In this document: one piece after another, positions 28,752-37,661 of the stretch
Layout of the letters: the number at the start of each line of letters is the position of its first letter
Position numbering within the stretch: position 1 is the stretch's first letter
NCBI GenBank assembly: GCA_937127245.1
Contig: CAKZLU010000051.1
Coordinates: forward strand, 1-64,000
Length of the DNA stretch: 64,000 bases
Reading direction: 5' to 3'
From: an uncultured Actinomycetes bacterium
GTDB taxonomy: Bacteria > Actinomycetota > Geothermincolia > Fen-727 > JACVIW01
Notes under the pieces: generated by a model
Databases searched by the model: none
Seen by the model: the letters and a program-made list of their open reading frames with translations, nothing else
Told to the model about the DNA's origin: nothing
Translations under genes and position numbers: made by a program

Positions 28752-30191
28752 TCAGATGAGATCGACAGGAGGCTTCTCGATTCCCGCAAGCCACTTTGCG
28801 AGCTGCTTTTTCTCCTCCACATCATACGTGCGGAGAATCGCTATTTCCTCCATGATGGGCGAGCCACCGCCGTGAACGCCCGCGTACTGATACACGCCCG
28901 CCACTGAGGAACAAGTGTAATCGCTTACCCATGCATAAAGCCGATATATATCCTCCGGGGAAACCTCGTAAACCCTTTTGAGGTACTTACGGAGAAGCGC
29001 GCCCACCTCCTCGCTTGCCATTTCATCATCATACGGAAGAGTCGCCGGGAGTCCCCCAGCTATCTCAGCAAGTATCTGGTATTCATGATAGAGGCTAAGC
29101 CCGGCATGTCTTCTCGCGACATTACAATAAACAATATTCGGGACCTGCGTCCCTGAAGGCATCTTTGTCGATTTCACCGCGGCAGCGATTCCGCACCCGT
29201 AAACGAGTTCGCCAGTGCTTATCAATTCCGCGAGTTTGCTACCCACGTGATCCTCGTGCTCAATACCGCTCCACTCAGCTACGAGCGCCGCGGTGCCAAG
29301 GATAACATCCGTCATGGCAGGCTTGCAGCCCGTGTAGGAATGGCGGTGGAACAAAGAAAACAGAAGCGCCATCTGTCCGCCGAACTCAGTCTCACCGCAT
29401 AGAAAAACCCTGTCCCAAGGGACAAAAACATCGTCGAAAATTGTAAGAGACTCGATTTCTCCTTTACCGGAACAAAGCCCCGCAAAATCTGGAAGCCGAT
29501 CGCGGTATGAGGCGCCCCTGCAGACGAGTTTCACACCAGGATGATCGCTCGGCACGGCGAAAGCGACAGCCCAATCGCTTTCATTCTGCCGCAGAAAGCG
29601 GGTCGGCATAACTATTATTTCATCCGCGAGCGGAGCGTACGAGTTGTGAGCCTTGGCGCCGCGAACCACTATCCCGTCACTCCTTTTCTCGACAACCCTC
29701 AGGTATAAGTCAGGATCAGTCTGCTCGCTTGGTCTTCTTAACCTGTGACCCTTGACGTCAGTCTGGGCGCAGCAGCCCACGAGATCTCTTTCCTGAAAAT
29801 CTTTCAGGAAGGCTAAGAATCTCTGGTGATACTCCGTTCCGTATGCCTGGTCGCAGTTGTACGTGATGACTGAAAGCGTGTTCATCGCGTCAATCCCCAT
29901 GCAACGCGCAATACACCCACCTACCAGCCTCGACTCAAGGCGAGTCATTTCCTGTTTAGCCATCAAGTCCTCAGGGTTTTGGTTGATGTGGCAAAAACGG
30001 TTGATGGTGCTCCCATCAAGATGAGACACCGCGGTCGCAAGGTGCTTGTATTCATCAAGCCGCGCGATATCGAAGGTGAGTTTCAATATTTCTGTTCCGG
30101 GACATTCATAATGTCCCAGAATTTCCCCGCCCATGTATATGTTCTTTCTCTTTTCCTTAAGCCCCTCGATATACTCATCACCAGTCCTCAT
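28752..30191 (-). CDS. 4-Hydroxybutyryl-CoA dehydratase / vinylacetyl-CoA isomerase family protein
   Basis: 479 residues from the ATG at 30191, which follows GGGAG by 8 bases (in-frame starts at 30197 and 30200 sit too close to it). The family's unusual 4Fe-4S/FAD site is preserved: CIARC gives C93 and C97, and FHRHSYTGC gives H282 and C289, the same CxxxC and H-x6-C spacing as Cys99/Cys103/His292/Cys299 of the Clostridium aminobutyricum enzyme. That separates it from the cluster-free 4-hydroxyphenylacetate hydroxylases of the same fold. Expected reaction: dehydration of 4-hydroxybutyryl-CoA to crotonyl-CoA or a related acyl-CoA. No CoA-transferase is adjacent. Confidence 0.85.
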   Translation of the reverse strand: MRTGDEYIEGLKEKRKNIYMGGEILGHYECPGTEILKLTFDIARLDEYKHLATAVSHLDGSTINRFCHINQNPEDLMAKQEMTRLESRLVGGCIARCMGIDAMNTLSVITYNCDQAYGTEYHQRFLAFLKDFQERDLVGCCAQTDVKGHRLRRPSEQTDPDLYLRVVEKRSDGIVVRGAKAHNSYAPLADEIIVMPTRFLRQNESDWAVAFAVPSDHPGVKLVCRGASYRDRLPDFAGLCSGKGEIESLTIFDDVFVPWDRVFLCGETEFGGQMALLFSLFHRHSYTGCKPAMTDVILGTAALVAEWSGIEHEDHVGSKLAELISTGELVYGCGIAAAVKSTKMPSGTQVPNIVYCNVARRHAGLSLYHEYQILAEIAGGLPATLPYDDEMASEEVGALLRKYLKRVYEVSPEDIYRLYAWVSDYTCSSVAGVYQYAGVHGGGSPIMEEIAILRTYDVEEKKQLAKWLAGIEKPPVDLI

Positions 30192-30420
30192 GCCCATCAC
30201 TCCCTTTCGTTTTCAAAAACAGGTCTCTCCAACGAAATACCCACAAGGCTTTTCCCCGAGCTTTTATGTTCCGATCACTGAATTTCCAGACGTATTCCTC
30301 CAAAAAAATCCCACAAAGCTCATCATCATGATGCCGACAATACCGAAATCTCGGATCCAGCTGATACGCCCTAATCGCTTGGAATCTCGCTTTTTCCGTA
30401 AATCGAAGGAAGGAACTCGC

Positions 30421-30790
30421 ATCCGCTCAGTGGACAGATGAGAAAAGTCACCAAGCTGGTCGCGCTTATCACGAACTTGGATCCATTCAGAGGCCGGAGA
30501 ATCCAACTCGGGTAACTCGTCGCATTTATCACAAACTCGAATACGCACAGAGGGCGGAGGAGAAAACTCAACGAGCTGATCGCGCTTATCGCGAACTTGG
30601 ATCTATTCAGAAGACGGAAGGACAAATTCGAGGAGCTAGTAACACTTATCCCATACTCATATCCGCTCAGAGACTTGGGAAGAAAAACCGGCCAGCTGGT
30701 CGCGTTCATCGCGCACTCTGATCCGCTTAGAGATCCGAAAAGCCAACTCGGCAAGCTGATCGCACTTATCGCGAACCTGGATCGCGCGCG
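30421..30790. repeat. 60-bp tandem repeat (six units plus a partial one)
   Basis: Six successive units of exactly 60 bases start at 30421, 30481, 30541, 30601, 30661 and 30721, with a partial unit after 30781. Each starts near ATCCGCTCAGAG and ends near GCGCTTATCGCGAACTTGG. Read on the plus strand, the units give a 20-residue pattern like KLIALIANLDPLR; the first two units carry stops, and the last three to four are open. It lies in a 1-kb gap between two minus-strand genes. It may be a decayed repetitive gene or a non-coding minisatellite. Confidence 0.85.
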
Positions 30791-30954
30791 GAGAGCGGAG
30801 AGTGAAATAATCATTCTTGTTTTGAACTCCAATCAAAATTCAACTCTCATCCTGCCGGATGAAACCCGAAACATATTGGAGGAAACCTTAGAAACCTTAA
30901 ACAGCGGCAAAAACAAGCGGTGCAGGACTCTTACCTGAAGAGGTTGCCGCCGTG

Positions 30955-31057
30955 CATAACCCGGAGGGTATGCGAAACGTTAGTGGTTGGGGATTGGATG
31001 AAAACACAAGAAATGGAACCAACCCGATCATAACCCGTAGTGAATACGAAACATTAG
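30955..31057. repeat. Direct-repeat pair, spacing 74
   Basis: A 29-base sequence at 30955-30983 (CATAACCCGGAG...CGAAACGTTAG) recurs at 31029-31057 with about five mismatches; 45 unrelated bases lie between. Confidence 0.65.
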
Positions 31058-31210
31058 CAGAAGGAACGAAACAAAGCAACGTAGACCCCGATTTCCGTAT
31101 CTGTTTCTTTTCCCGATCCAGTCCCTTTAAAACCCTATTTATCATTATTTCATTCCCGATTTTATTGATAGTCGCACGGCTCAATTAAAGTGAAGAATAA
31201 ATTGAAAGTT

Positions 31211-32320
31211 TTACAGCTGCCGTAAGTATTCTGAGATGCCCATCCCTTCACGATCCCCAAGTCTGTAACGGGTCAGTGCCTCGTTTACTATTGTGTTGTG
31301 TCCCTGCGCTCTCAAGTCCAGAGGCACGAGAGTCTCCACTTTCCCCGATACCGAATGTTCCAAGCCCCCCGAATCCCAGATCCGAATAGCGACCTCCTTT
31401 TGGGTAATCCCGTCTTCCTCAAAGAGAGTCTCAACCATCGCCTTTCTGACAGGGTGATTGGCGCCGCCTCGAAAAACAAAACCATTGAAGACATCCATGG
31501 TTCCCACAACCACCCTGCTCAAGTTAAACGCCATATTTCCCGGAAACTGACATGTAAGCCAGGTCCAGGATTTCGGCGCCGACCAGTCCCTTACTCCCCA
31601 TGAGTGGTCCCTGTGTCCAGTCCCGTCTACAGAAACCCCGTCACCATTACCATCCGCGATACTCCCACGCACGTAGCATGCCTGCTCGTAATGTCCGTGC
31701 GATATCCTCGAGACTTTGCGCAAATCTTTAAGCCTGGTTTTCCGCGAGACAATCATCTCCGCAAGCGCAGCTGGATCGGCGTCTTTGAAATCGAAGCACG
31801 GGGAGAGGGCATCAAAAGTGAGCTCAATCTCTACGTTTACGCGCTTGAAAGCTTCGGCTTTGCCCTCGTCAATATGCGAAAGCATCCTCGAATCATCCAT
31901 GGAAACCAACTCGCCAGCGTATCTCACCCGCCACCTTTTCAGAGGCTCACAGAGAGAAAACTCAAGCCCCCCGATTGAGAGCTTTCCAGGCTGAACTGAA
32001 CTCTTCATATCAAACGCCGTCGCTAATATCGAACCTTTCCTCAAAGAAACGACGAGTATCCCGACATCCCTTTCCTTATTCGGGAGAAGACCGATTCTCG
32101 TAAATCCGCCAACTCCTTTCTCGGAATCGAAGAAATTGAAGTAGTAACTCTCATTCCAGTCAGGGTCCGCCCCCGTGGCGTGCAGCCATTCGTCATCCTC
32201 CTTGAGCCCTCCCGAACTTGAGGCGCGTCTGTAAATCTTGTATGCCGCTTCGAGCATCCCTGCTTTCAGACGTTGCGCCGCGCTCAACTCATCTTTCGGG
32301 TTAATCACAACCTCGCGCAT
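31211..32320 (-). CDS. CrtC/AttH-like lipocalin-fold protein
   Basis: 369 residues, ATG at 32320 after GAGGAG. GTGHRDHSWGVRDW near residue 234 is the hallmark of the CrtC (hydroxyneurosporene synthase)/AttH/DUF7064-7065 group, two-domain lipocalin-like proteins. In some members the fold hydrates or binds isoprenoids; a catalytic role here is not shown. There is no signal peptide. A hydrophobic-ligand function would suit the SCP2-rich neighbourhood downstream, but this is inference. The gene stands alone between the 60-bp repeat region and a C-rich gap. Confidence 0.7.
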   Translation of the reverse strand: MREVVINPKDELSAAQRLKAGMLEAAYKIYRRASSSGGLKEDDEWLHATGADPDWNESYYFNFFDSEKGVGGFTRIGLLPNKERDVGILVVSLRKGSILATAFDMKSSVQPGKLSIGGLEFSLCEPLKRWRVRYAGELVSMDDSRMLSHIDEGKAEAFKRVNVEIELTFDALSPCFDFKDADPAALAEMIVSRKTRLKDLRKVSRISHGHYEQACYVRGSIADGNGDGVSVDGTGHRDHSWGVRDWSAPKSWTWLTCQFPGNMAFNLSRVVVGTMDVFNGFVFRGGANHPVRKAMVETLFEEDGITQKEVAIRIWDSGGLEHSVSGKVETLVPLDLRAQGHNTIVNEALTRYRLGDREGMGISEYLRQL

Positions 32321-32904
32321 AAAAGCTCCTCTCCAATCCTGCCTGAGTTCTCCGAAATGAAACCCACATCAAATCCTCGCCAGAGAATCGTTAAGCCCTC
32401 ACCAAATCCCAGACAAACATCAATGCGCTTATTATCAAAGCCTCCTCAAGCCACCCTTACACCTAAGCGACTTTCACAAAAACCTCATCAAACCTCTGTC
32501 AAACCTGTAACCTCACCCAACCCCCATCGAACCAACACCGAACATATCAAACTTTCTAATACCTGACAGCCGCCGATGCGCAGGCAAATCGGTCCTTCAC
32601 GCCCACTTGATACGTTCCCGTCTCAGAAACCACCTGACCGCATAACCAGATAACCTCGTCTCAGCCCTCAGATTCAGTCCTACATCAAACCTCTCCCCGC
32701 CTCCCGCTTCAATCCCCCAGCTCTCCCCCGCCTCCCCCCTTGAAACTACCACAAACCTCATCCCCGCCTCCCGCACTAAACCAGAGCGGGCTTTTTCTCA
32801 CCCCAGATTGTTCCCACTTAAACCCAGCCAGCAAATTCCTCCTGTTAATCCTCTAACTCTTTTCCTCCTCCCACCTAAAGCCCTTGGCATCTGGCGCGGG
32901 TAAC
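32321..32904. other. C-rich low-complexity intergenic region
   Basis: About 580 bases rich in CCTC/AAACC runs. A 23-base stretch, CAAACCTCTCCCCGCCTCCC then GCT, at 32686-32708 recurs at 32752-32774 (spacing 66). No gene is supported on either strand. Confidence 0.5.
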
Positions 32905-35900
32905 CTACCCTTCCGCACTCTCTTTTACTCCGACGTAAACCTCTCCCCTGCTCCCATCCACAGTTATGAAATCCCCGTCTCGAATAATCCTCGTGCCGTT
33001 TATGACATTCACCACCGCTGGTATCCCAATTTCCCGCGCGACGATCGAACCGTGCGAAAGCGGACCGCCCACGTCAACCACGAGTGCTTTCGCCCCCACG
33101 AAAAGAGGGGTCCAGGCCGCATCGGTCACGGGAACCACCAGTATCTCACCCGGCTGCACCAACGAACGCTCCCTCGGGTCCATGATAATGCGAGCTCTTC
33201 CGCTCGCCTTTCCCGGGGCAACCGCTATTCCTCTCAAAACTCGCCTACGCCCGCTTTCCTCCGAAATCTCCACATCCCGCCTCACCGGCTTTGGACGACC
33301 GAGTGAATATTCCGGAAGCTGGACCTTCTTGTTTCTTTCATACTCTAACTTTCGCTTCCGGATGAGCTCATCCAAGGGTTCCCTCGCCAGAGAAAATTCC
33401 CTCCTGATTTCCCCGCCAATCCCGCCGTCGAATCCGGTGCCAGCGCGATCGTATTTCAGTTTATCTTTCAAATCCTGAGCCATGGACGCGATCTTTTGCA
33501 CCTCTTCCATCGTCAAGAAAAACATGTCGCCTGGGTTCTGGATAATGCCGTCTAAACACATCAAATTCGCCAGGGCGTGGAAATACTTCTTTAGCCTCGC
33601 GATTCCTTTTATGAGGGTCGCCTTGGTGAACTCCCTCAAGACAACATACTTCTGCGCCTGACGCAAAACGAAAATGAACAGCATCCTTTTTACAAAAGGA
33701 AGCCCGCCCAACGCCTTGCCCTTCGCTTTTTCCCTTTCCAGCCTCTGCCTTTCAAGAAGCCGCTCCGGGTTGTACTCCGGCCCAACCTCGAGATAGTTCT
33801 TTATGGTAGAAATCACGAAAGAAGGGTCATCCTCCCAGTTGGGCAGCGCAAGCTCCGCCTCGAGCACGCTCCTGTATCCGTACTTTTCAAGAAAACGACT
33901 CAAAGCCGCACGGAATTCTGAGGCATCAGTTGAACTTGAAACGGAAGTCCTTTCGAGCACCTCCCTGGCGTCACCTCTTGCGAATATTTCAGACAATTCC
34001 CGGGAGCCCGCGACAATTCTTGAAAGGTTCCATATCCCCGTTAGAGGACCGGCGCTCTCAATGTTAGAAAGCCCGGTTAAAAGGGTTGACGCAAACGTTT
34101 CCTTATCATTTTCATAATCGTTTTCACCACCCTCGCCGAACCACCTCAAAACCGCTTTCCTCAAGAAGTCATGGAAAACGACGGCAAACTGCGAGGCGGT
34201 GATATGCACGGTTATGACCTCTTCGCGGAACTTGCTGCTTTCCTCTATGATCCTCAAGAAATCCCGGTAATCAAGCGCCTGGATATCTTGCCCCGACTCG
34301 CCTGATACGCGCTCGTCTATTTCCCTGCGAAGCTTAGACGCTTCGCGAGGGGTTTTAAACAGACGGTATGTGATTCTTGAGAGGGGCGAGAGAAGACTGA
34401 ACGCGTTTCTGACGCTCCACCTGAAACCTTCTTCCCTAACGCCCTCGGCTGGCAGCATCCTTTCAAACTCCTGGGCGCTCGCCCCCGGTATTCTCGAGGT
34501 GAGCTCCTTTACCACGGAGAGATTCAAGTGAACCCTGTTGTAGAATACCCCCAGAAATGTGTATTCGCTTTTCGGGTTGATGCCTTTCATCAAACCGAAA
34601 CGCCTGTTGGTTTCAATGAATCCCCTGTCGAGATGGTCGATCCCGGAAAGGGTGAGGGGAGTCAGAACGCCGGGCAGTACCTCACTTATGTTGGAAAGGG
34701 TGTAGAGTGGATACCTCAGGTCAACGGTAGAGTCGAATTCGGATACCCACTCGTCTTCGGCTCCCCACTCATGCACCGCTACCAACTCACCTTCGGCTCT
34801 CCCCCGTTCCTCAGATCCACACTCATGCTTCAATACCCTCTCACCTTCGGATCTCCGCTCATCTTCAGATGCGCGCTCACATGCGGCTACCCACTCACTT
34901 GCGAATACCCCCTCACCTTCGAACGTCCACAAATGCTTCGACACCTGCTCCGCTTCGCTCATCCGCTCATCTCTGACTACCCGCTCATCTTCGGTAAATG
35001 AGTAATCAAGAGTGCCGGCGAATTCATCACTTTTACTCTTCTCCTCACCCGGCTTTGGAATCCCGGTAATGGGGCGGGATTGAAGTACGTAAAGAACGCC
35101 ATCAGCAATCGCCCATTCCACATCCTGAGGACAGCCGAAGTGCCCTTCCAGCTTCTCAGCAAGCTCTCTGATTTCTTGCAGCCAGGCATCAGCAAGAGAG
35201 GGCTTCATAGCCTTATCGTCATCCAACCTAACGATTGACACGCCGGATTCATCTTCCGCTGAACACACGCATATCTCCGTCTTCGCGCTTATTTTCCTCT
35301 CCAGTATCTTTCCGCTGTTCTTGTTAACCGCGAAGTGGTCCGTTTTGAACATCCCCGATACAACGCCAACCCCGAGCCCGAAGGTGGAATCAACAACTAC
35401 AAGGTTTTCATTGCCGTCAACCGGGTTTAAGGAGAACGCGACTCCCGAGGATTCCGGGAAAACCATCAGCTGCACCACCGGCGCTACCAGGATATCCAGC
35501 GGGTCAATCCCATCTATCTTCCTGTTGATGATTGAACGATAACTGAAGGCTGAGGCCCAACATCTGGCGACCGCCTTAAGCACCTCTTCCTCATTGTGCA
35601 AGTTGAGGTAGGTCTCAAGTTGCCCTGGAAACGACGTCTTCGACAGATCCCTCGTAACGACGGAAGAGCGGACCGCTACGGCGGGATGGTTTGCGCCCTT
35701 TCGGTATTTGCCCTTTTCGCTTATTGAAACCTCCATTGAAACGCTCGAGATTAGAGCTCTGTAAGAAGAGAGCACGTCGGCTCTTATTTCATCAGGCATT
35801 GGAAGGCTTAAGATGAGCTCCTCAATCCACGCAGCAGCTCTTTCCGCCGAAGGAGGGTCCTCAAGATTGATGGACTTAAGCTCTGAGGATAACGTTTCAT

Positions 35901-36078
35901 TCAACCCGTGGGCACTTCTGAAAAGCTCAAAAGCGGTCGTGCACACGCAGAAACCCTTCGGGACGTTGAAACCGGATAGGTAAAGCTCGGCAAGGCAGGC
36001 GCCCTTCCCACCGACCAGAGATATGTCGCGGGCTGTTTCTTCCTCAAAAGATAAAGTGTAAGGCAACCGCTTCTCCAT
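32905..36078 (-). CDS. PEP synthase / rifampicin-phosphotransferase-like enzyme
   Basis: 1057 residues. The N-terminal ATP-grasp (PEP/pyruvate-binding) domain shows GGKGACLAEL, VRSSVVTRDL and VEWAIADG. The C-terminal swivelling phosphohistidine domain shows VVDVGGPLSHGS with H1009 as the phosphorylated histidine, then VDGSRGEVYV. The PEP-binding TIM barrel of true PEP synthase is absent; instead a helical middle domain of about 500 residues follows, the arrangement of rifampicin phosphotransferase and its uncharacterised relatives. It may use ATP to phosphorylate an unknown small molecule. Residues about 358-448 are an acidic repeat (see separate entry) inserted between ATP-grasp and middle domain. 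Confidence 0.8.
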   Translation of the reverse strand: MEKRLPYTLSFEEETARDISLVGGKGACLAELYLSGFNVPKGFCVCTTAFELFRSAHGLNETLSSELKSINLEDPPSAERAAAWIEELILSLPMPDEIRADVLSSYRALISSVSMEVSISEKGKYRKGANHPAVAVRSSVVTRDLSKTSFPGQLETYLNLHNEEEVLKAVARCWASAFSYRSIINRKIDGIDPLDILVAPVVQLMVFPESSGVAFSLNPVDGNENLVVVDSTFGLGVGVVSGMFKTDHFAVNKNSGKILERKISAKTEICVCSAEDESGVSIVRLDDDKAMKPSLADAWLQEIRELAEKLEGHFGCPQDVEWAIADGVLYVLQSRPITGIPKPGEEKSKSDEFAGTLDYSFTEDERVVRDERMSEAEQVSKHLWTFEGEGVFASEWVAACERASEDERRSEGERVLKHECGSEERGRAEGELVAVHEWGAEDEWVSEFDSTVDLRYPLYTLSNISEVLPGVLTPLTLSGIDHLDRGFIETNRRFGLMKGINPKSEYTFLGVFYNRVHLNLSVVKELTSRIPGASAQEFERMLPAEGVREEGFRWSVRNAFSLLSPLSRITYRLFKTPREASKLRREIDERVSGESGQDIQALDYRDFLRIIEESSKFREEVITVHITASQFAVVFHDFLRKAVLRWFGEGGENDYENDKETFASTLLTGLSNIESAGPLTGIWNLSRIVAGSRELSEIFARGDAREVLERTSVSSSTDASEFRAALSRFLEKYGYRSVLEAELALPNWEDDPSFVISTIKNYLEVGPEYNPERLLERQRLEREKAKGKALGGLPFVKRMLFIFVLRQAQKYVVLREFTKATLIKGIARLKKYFHALANLMCLDGIIQNPGDMFFLTMEEVQKIASMAQDLKDKLKYDRAGTGFDGGIGGEIRREFSLAREPLDELIRKRKLEYERNKKVQLPEYSLGRPKPVRRDVEISEESGRRRVLRGIAVAPGKASGRARIIMDPRERSLVQPGEILVVPVTDAAWTPLFVGAKALVVDVGGPLSHGSIVAREIGIPAVVNVINGTRIIRDGDFITVDGSRGEVYVGVKESAEG
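34735..35005 (-). repeat. In-frame acidic repeat inside the PEP-synthase-like gene
   Basis: About 270 bases of imperfect repeats with a period near 30 bases, on the plus strand like CTCACCTTCGGATCTCCGCT. In the protein they give units such as SEGERVLKHE, AEGELVAVHE and FEGEGVFASE. The frame stays open. It forms a flexible, charged linker between two domains and looks like a recent expansion. Confidence 0.75.
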
Positions 36079-36278
36079 CCTTAAAGGACACTTCTCAGTT
36101 AACCGCGCAGGTGTCCTCTGAAATAGGAAATAGTTTCGTAATCGATATTAACGCACTTTTATACGTCATATTTCAAGATGCACACCTTTCCCACAACACA
36201 TCGAACGTCAAACAATTCAGGGCGCTGGGAGATTTGAGTTTGTCCGCCTCTGCCACCTTTGAACTCGCATCCGCTTTC

Positions 36279-36372
36279 GAGCTTTCGCGAAAAGAGCCAA
36301 CATCAACGTTGAACCAAGAGTCGTAAACGAAACACGAAGCATCTGTTCTTGATCTTTCGAGAAAAGTGACGA
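36279..36372. repeat. Direct-repeat pair, spacing 72
   Basis: GAGCTTTCGCGAAAAGAGCC at 36279 recurs as GATCTTTCGAGAAAAGTGAC at 36351, with four mismatches over about 22 bases; 50 bases between. Confidence 0.6.
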
Positions 36373-36828
36373 CGGTGATAGAAAATAATCGCATTCCGTA
36401 AACACCGGCGCCTTATAAACACCCATACCCGGTATCACCTCATGGGTGACCGAGCGTGTCGTAAAGCACAAGAAGCAGACTTTGTGGTGCTCCTCCACAT
36501 TGTTGGTGGGGTACTCGTCTGATGTGACTCGCCCTCATTTCACCTCCATTGCGGGAAGCCTCACCACGCCGCGCCTTTCTTCCGCCCGCGGCAAAATTAA
36601 GCGTCACCCATCCTTTGAAAGAAACGTGCTTAAATTTCTTGGTCCACACTTAAGAACGCCCAAAAAATGCGGAATCGCTAAATTCCCTCCCAACTCTTCA
36701 CAACAACTGTTCGACCGCTGATCCGCAAAAAAGCCCTAACGAGGGGAATCCATACTTTTCCCCATCGACCAAACTGAAAGAAAACCTATCTATAATTTCT
36801 ATTTTTTGAATTTAAACATGCGGAAAAA

Positions 36829-36856
36829 TTGCCGATTGGGCACCAAGCGCTATAAA
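36829..36856 (+). promoter_or_regulatory. Candidate promoter of the SCP2-ADH-AOR operon
   Basis: TTGCCG (36829-36834) and TATAAA (36851-36856) are 16 bases apart, a good sigma-70-type match. The box lies about 110 bases before the first SCP2 gene, leaving a leader that contains a hairpin. Confidence 0.55.
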
Positions 36857-36904
36857 ATATAGCATCATACCCCTAAAGAAGCTCAGACATCCGAATGCGC
36901 CCAT

Positions 36905-36922
36905 CGCGGGGATTGCCCCGCG
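36905..36922 (+). promoter_or_regulatory. Leader hairpin upstream of the SCP2-ADH-AOR operon
   Basis: CGCGGGG-ATTG-CCCCGCG: a perfect 7-bp GC stem with a 4-base loop, about 43 bases before the first start codon and downstream of the promoter candidate. No T-run follows, so it is more likely an mRNA-stability or regulatory structure than a terminator. Confidence 0.5.
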
Positions 36923-36965
36923 GCTTGCCGGTATATGTCGGTTTAGAAGTAAGGGAGGAGAAACA

Positions 36966-37520
36966 ATGGCACCTAATTACGGTACCGATGAGTGGGAGAG
37001 CGAGTACCAGGCTATGCTCGCAAGGAGGAGGGAAAAAGAGCCGCCCTACATCTACTTCACACCTGAATGGACAGCCCTCTATGAGAAACTCATTCAACAG
37101 GACGCCCAGTACAAGGAAGCCGCCAAAGATTGGGAAGGAAGCGTCGTCCTTCATGTGGAGCCAGCACCCGACTACGGACTTGACATCGACCTCTACGTAT
37201 TCATGGACCTCTGGCATGGGGACTGCCGCTCAATAAGGCTCGTTCCCCCAGAAGCGGGCGAGGCAGGCGATTTCGTGATCACTGGTTCCCTTGAGCGCTG
37301 GACGCAGGTAGCCAAGAAGGAACTCGATTCCGTTAAGGGCATGATGCAGGGCAAACTCAAACTTAAAGGTGATCTTCCAACCATAGTGCGTTCCGTAAGG
37401 GCGGCGCAGCGCCTGGTGGACCTGAGCGCGGAAGTGGGTGGCATCTTCCCAACCGAGGCAACCGAAGAGCAGAGGGAAGAGTTCAAGAAAGCTATGCAGG
37501 AGGTAGCGGCTCTGTATTAA
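36966..37520 (+). CDS. SCP2-like (sterol carrier) domain protein 1
   Basis: 184 residues; GGGAGGAG precedes the ATG. The C-terminal half (MQGKLKLKGDLPTIVRS, then AAQRLVDL) is the typical end of SCP2-type lipid-binding domains; the first half carries DLYVFMDLWHGDCRSIRLVPP. The protein at 42004-42582 is a close paralogue (same MA..YGT-EWE start and the same LKLKGDLPTIVRS). There is no signal peptide. It heads an apparent operon with Fe-alcohol dehydrogenase, a second SCP2 protein and AOR. A role as soluble carrier for a hydrophobic alcohol, aldehyde or acid is inferred. Confidence 0.75.
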   Translation: MAPNYGTDEWESEYQAMLARRREKEPPYIYFTPEWTALYEKLIQQDAQYKEAAKDWEGSVVLHVEPAPDYGLDIDLYVFMDLWHGDCRSIRLVPPEAGEAGDFVITGSLERWTQVAKKELDSVKGMMQGKLKLKGDLPTIVRSVRAAQRLVDLSAEVGGIFPTEATEEQREEFKKAMQEVAALY

Positions 37521-37661
37521 TCCTGCCCGGCGGAATCGGTGTTTCATGCGTAAGGAAGAGCTTAACTGTCGACTGTTCAAGCAGCCGGAAAATAGCACTT
37601 TACGCATTTTCGTCTCAGATCTCGGATAGCAGGAGATCGTAATCTTAAGGGAGGGTAAAAG

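Larger units (their letters stand above)
36079..36965. other. Intergenic region between divergent genes
   Basis: About 890 bases with no supported gene. It holds one direct-repeat pair, a promoter candidate and a hairpin, each listed separately. Confidence 0.5.

Noticed and set aside
30597-30938. A 113-codon plus-strand gene over the 60-bp repeats
   Set aside because: It begins inside a repeat unit, lacks a ribosome site, and the same frame is stopped in the upstream units, so it is better treated as part of the minisatellite.
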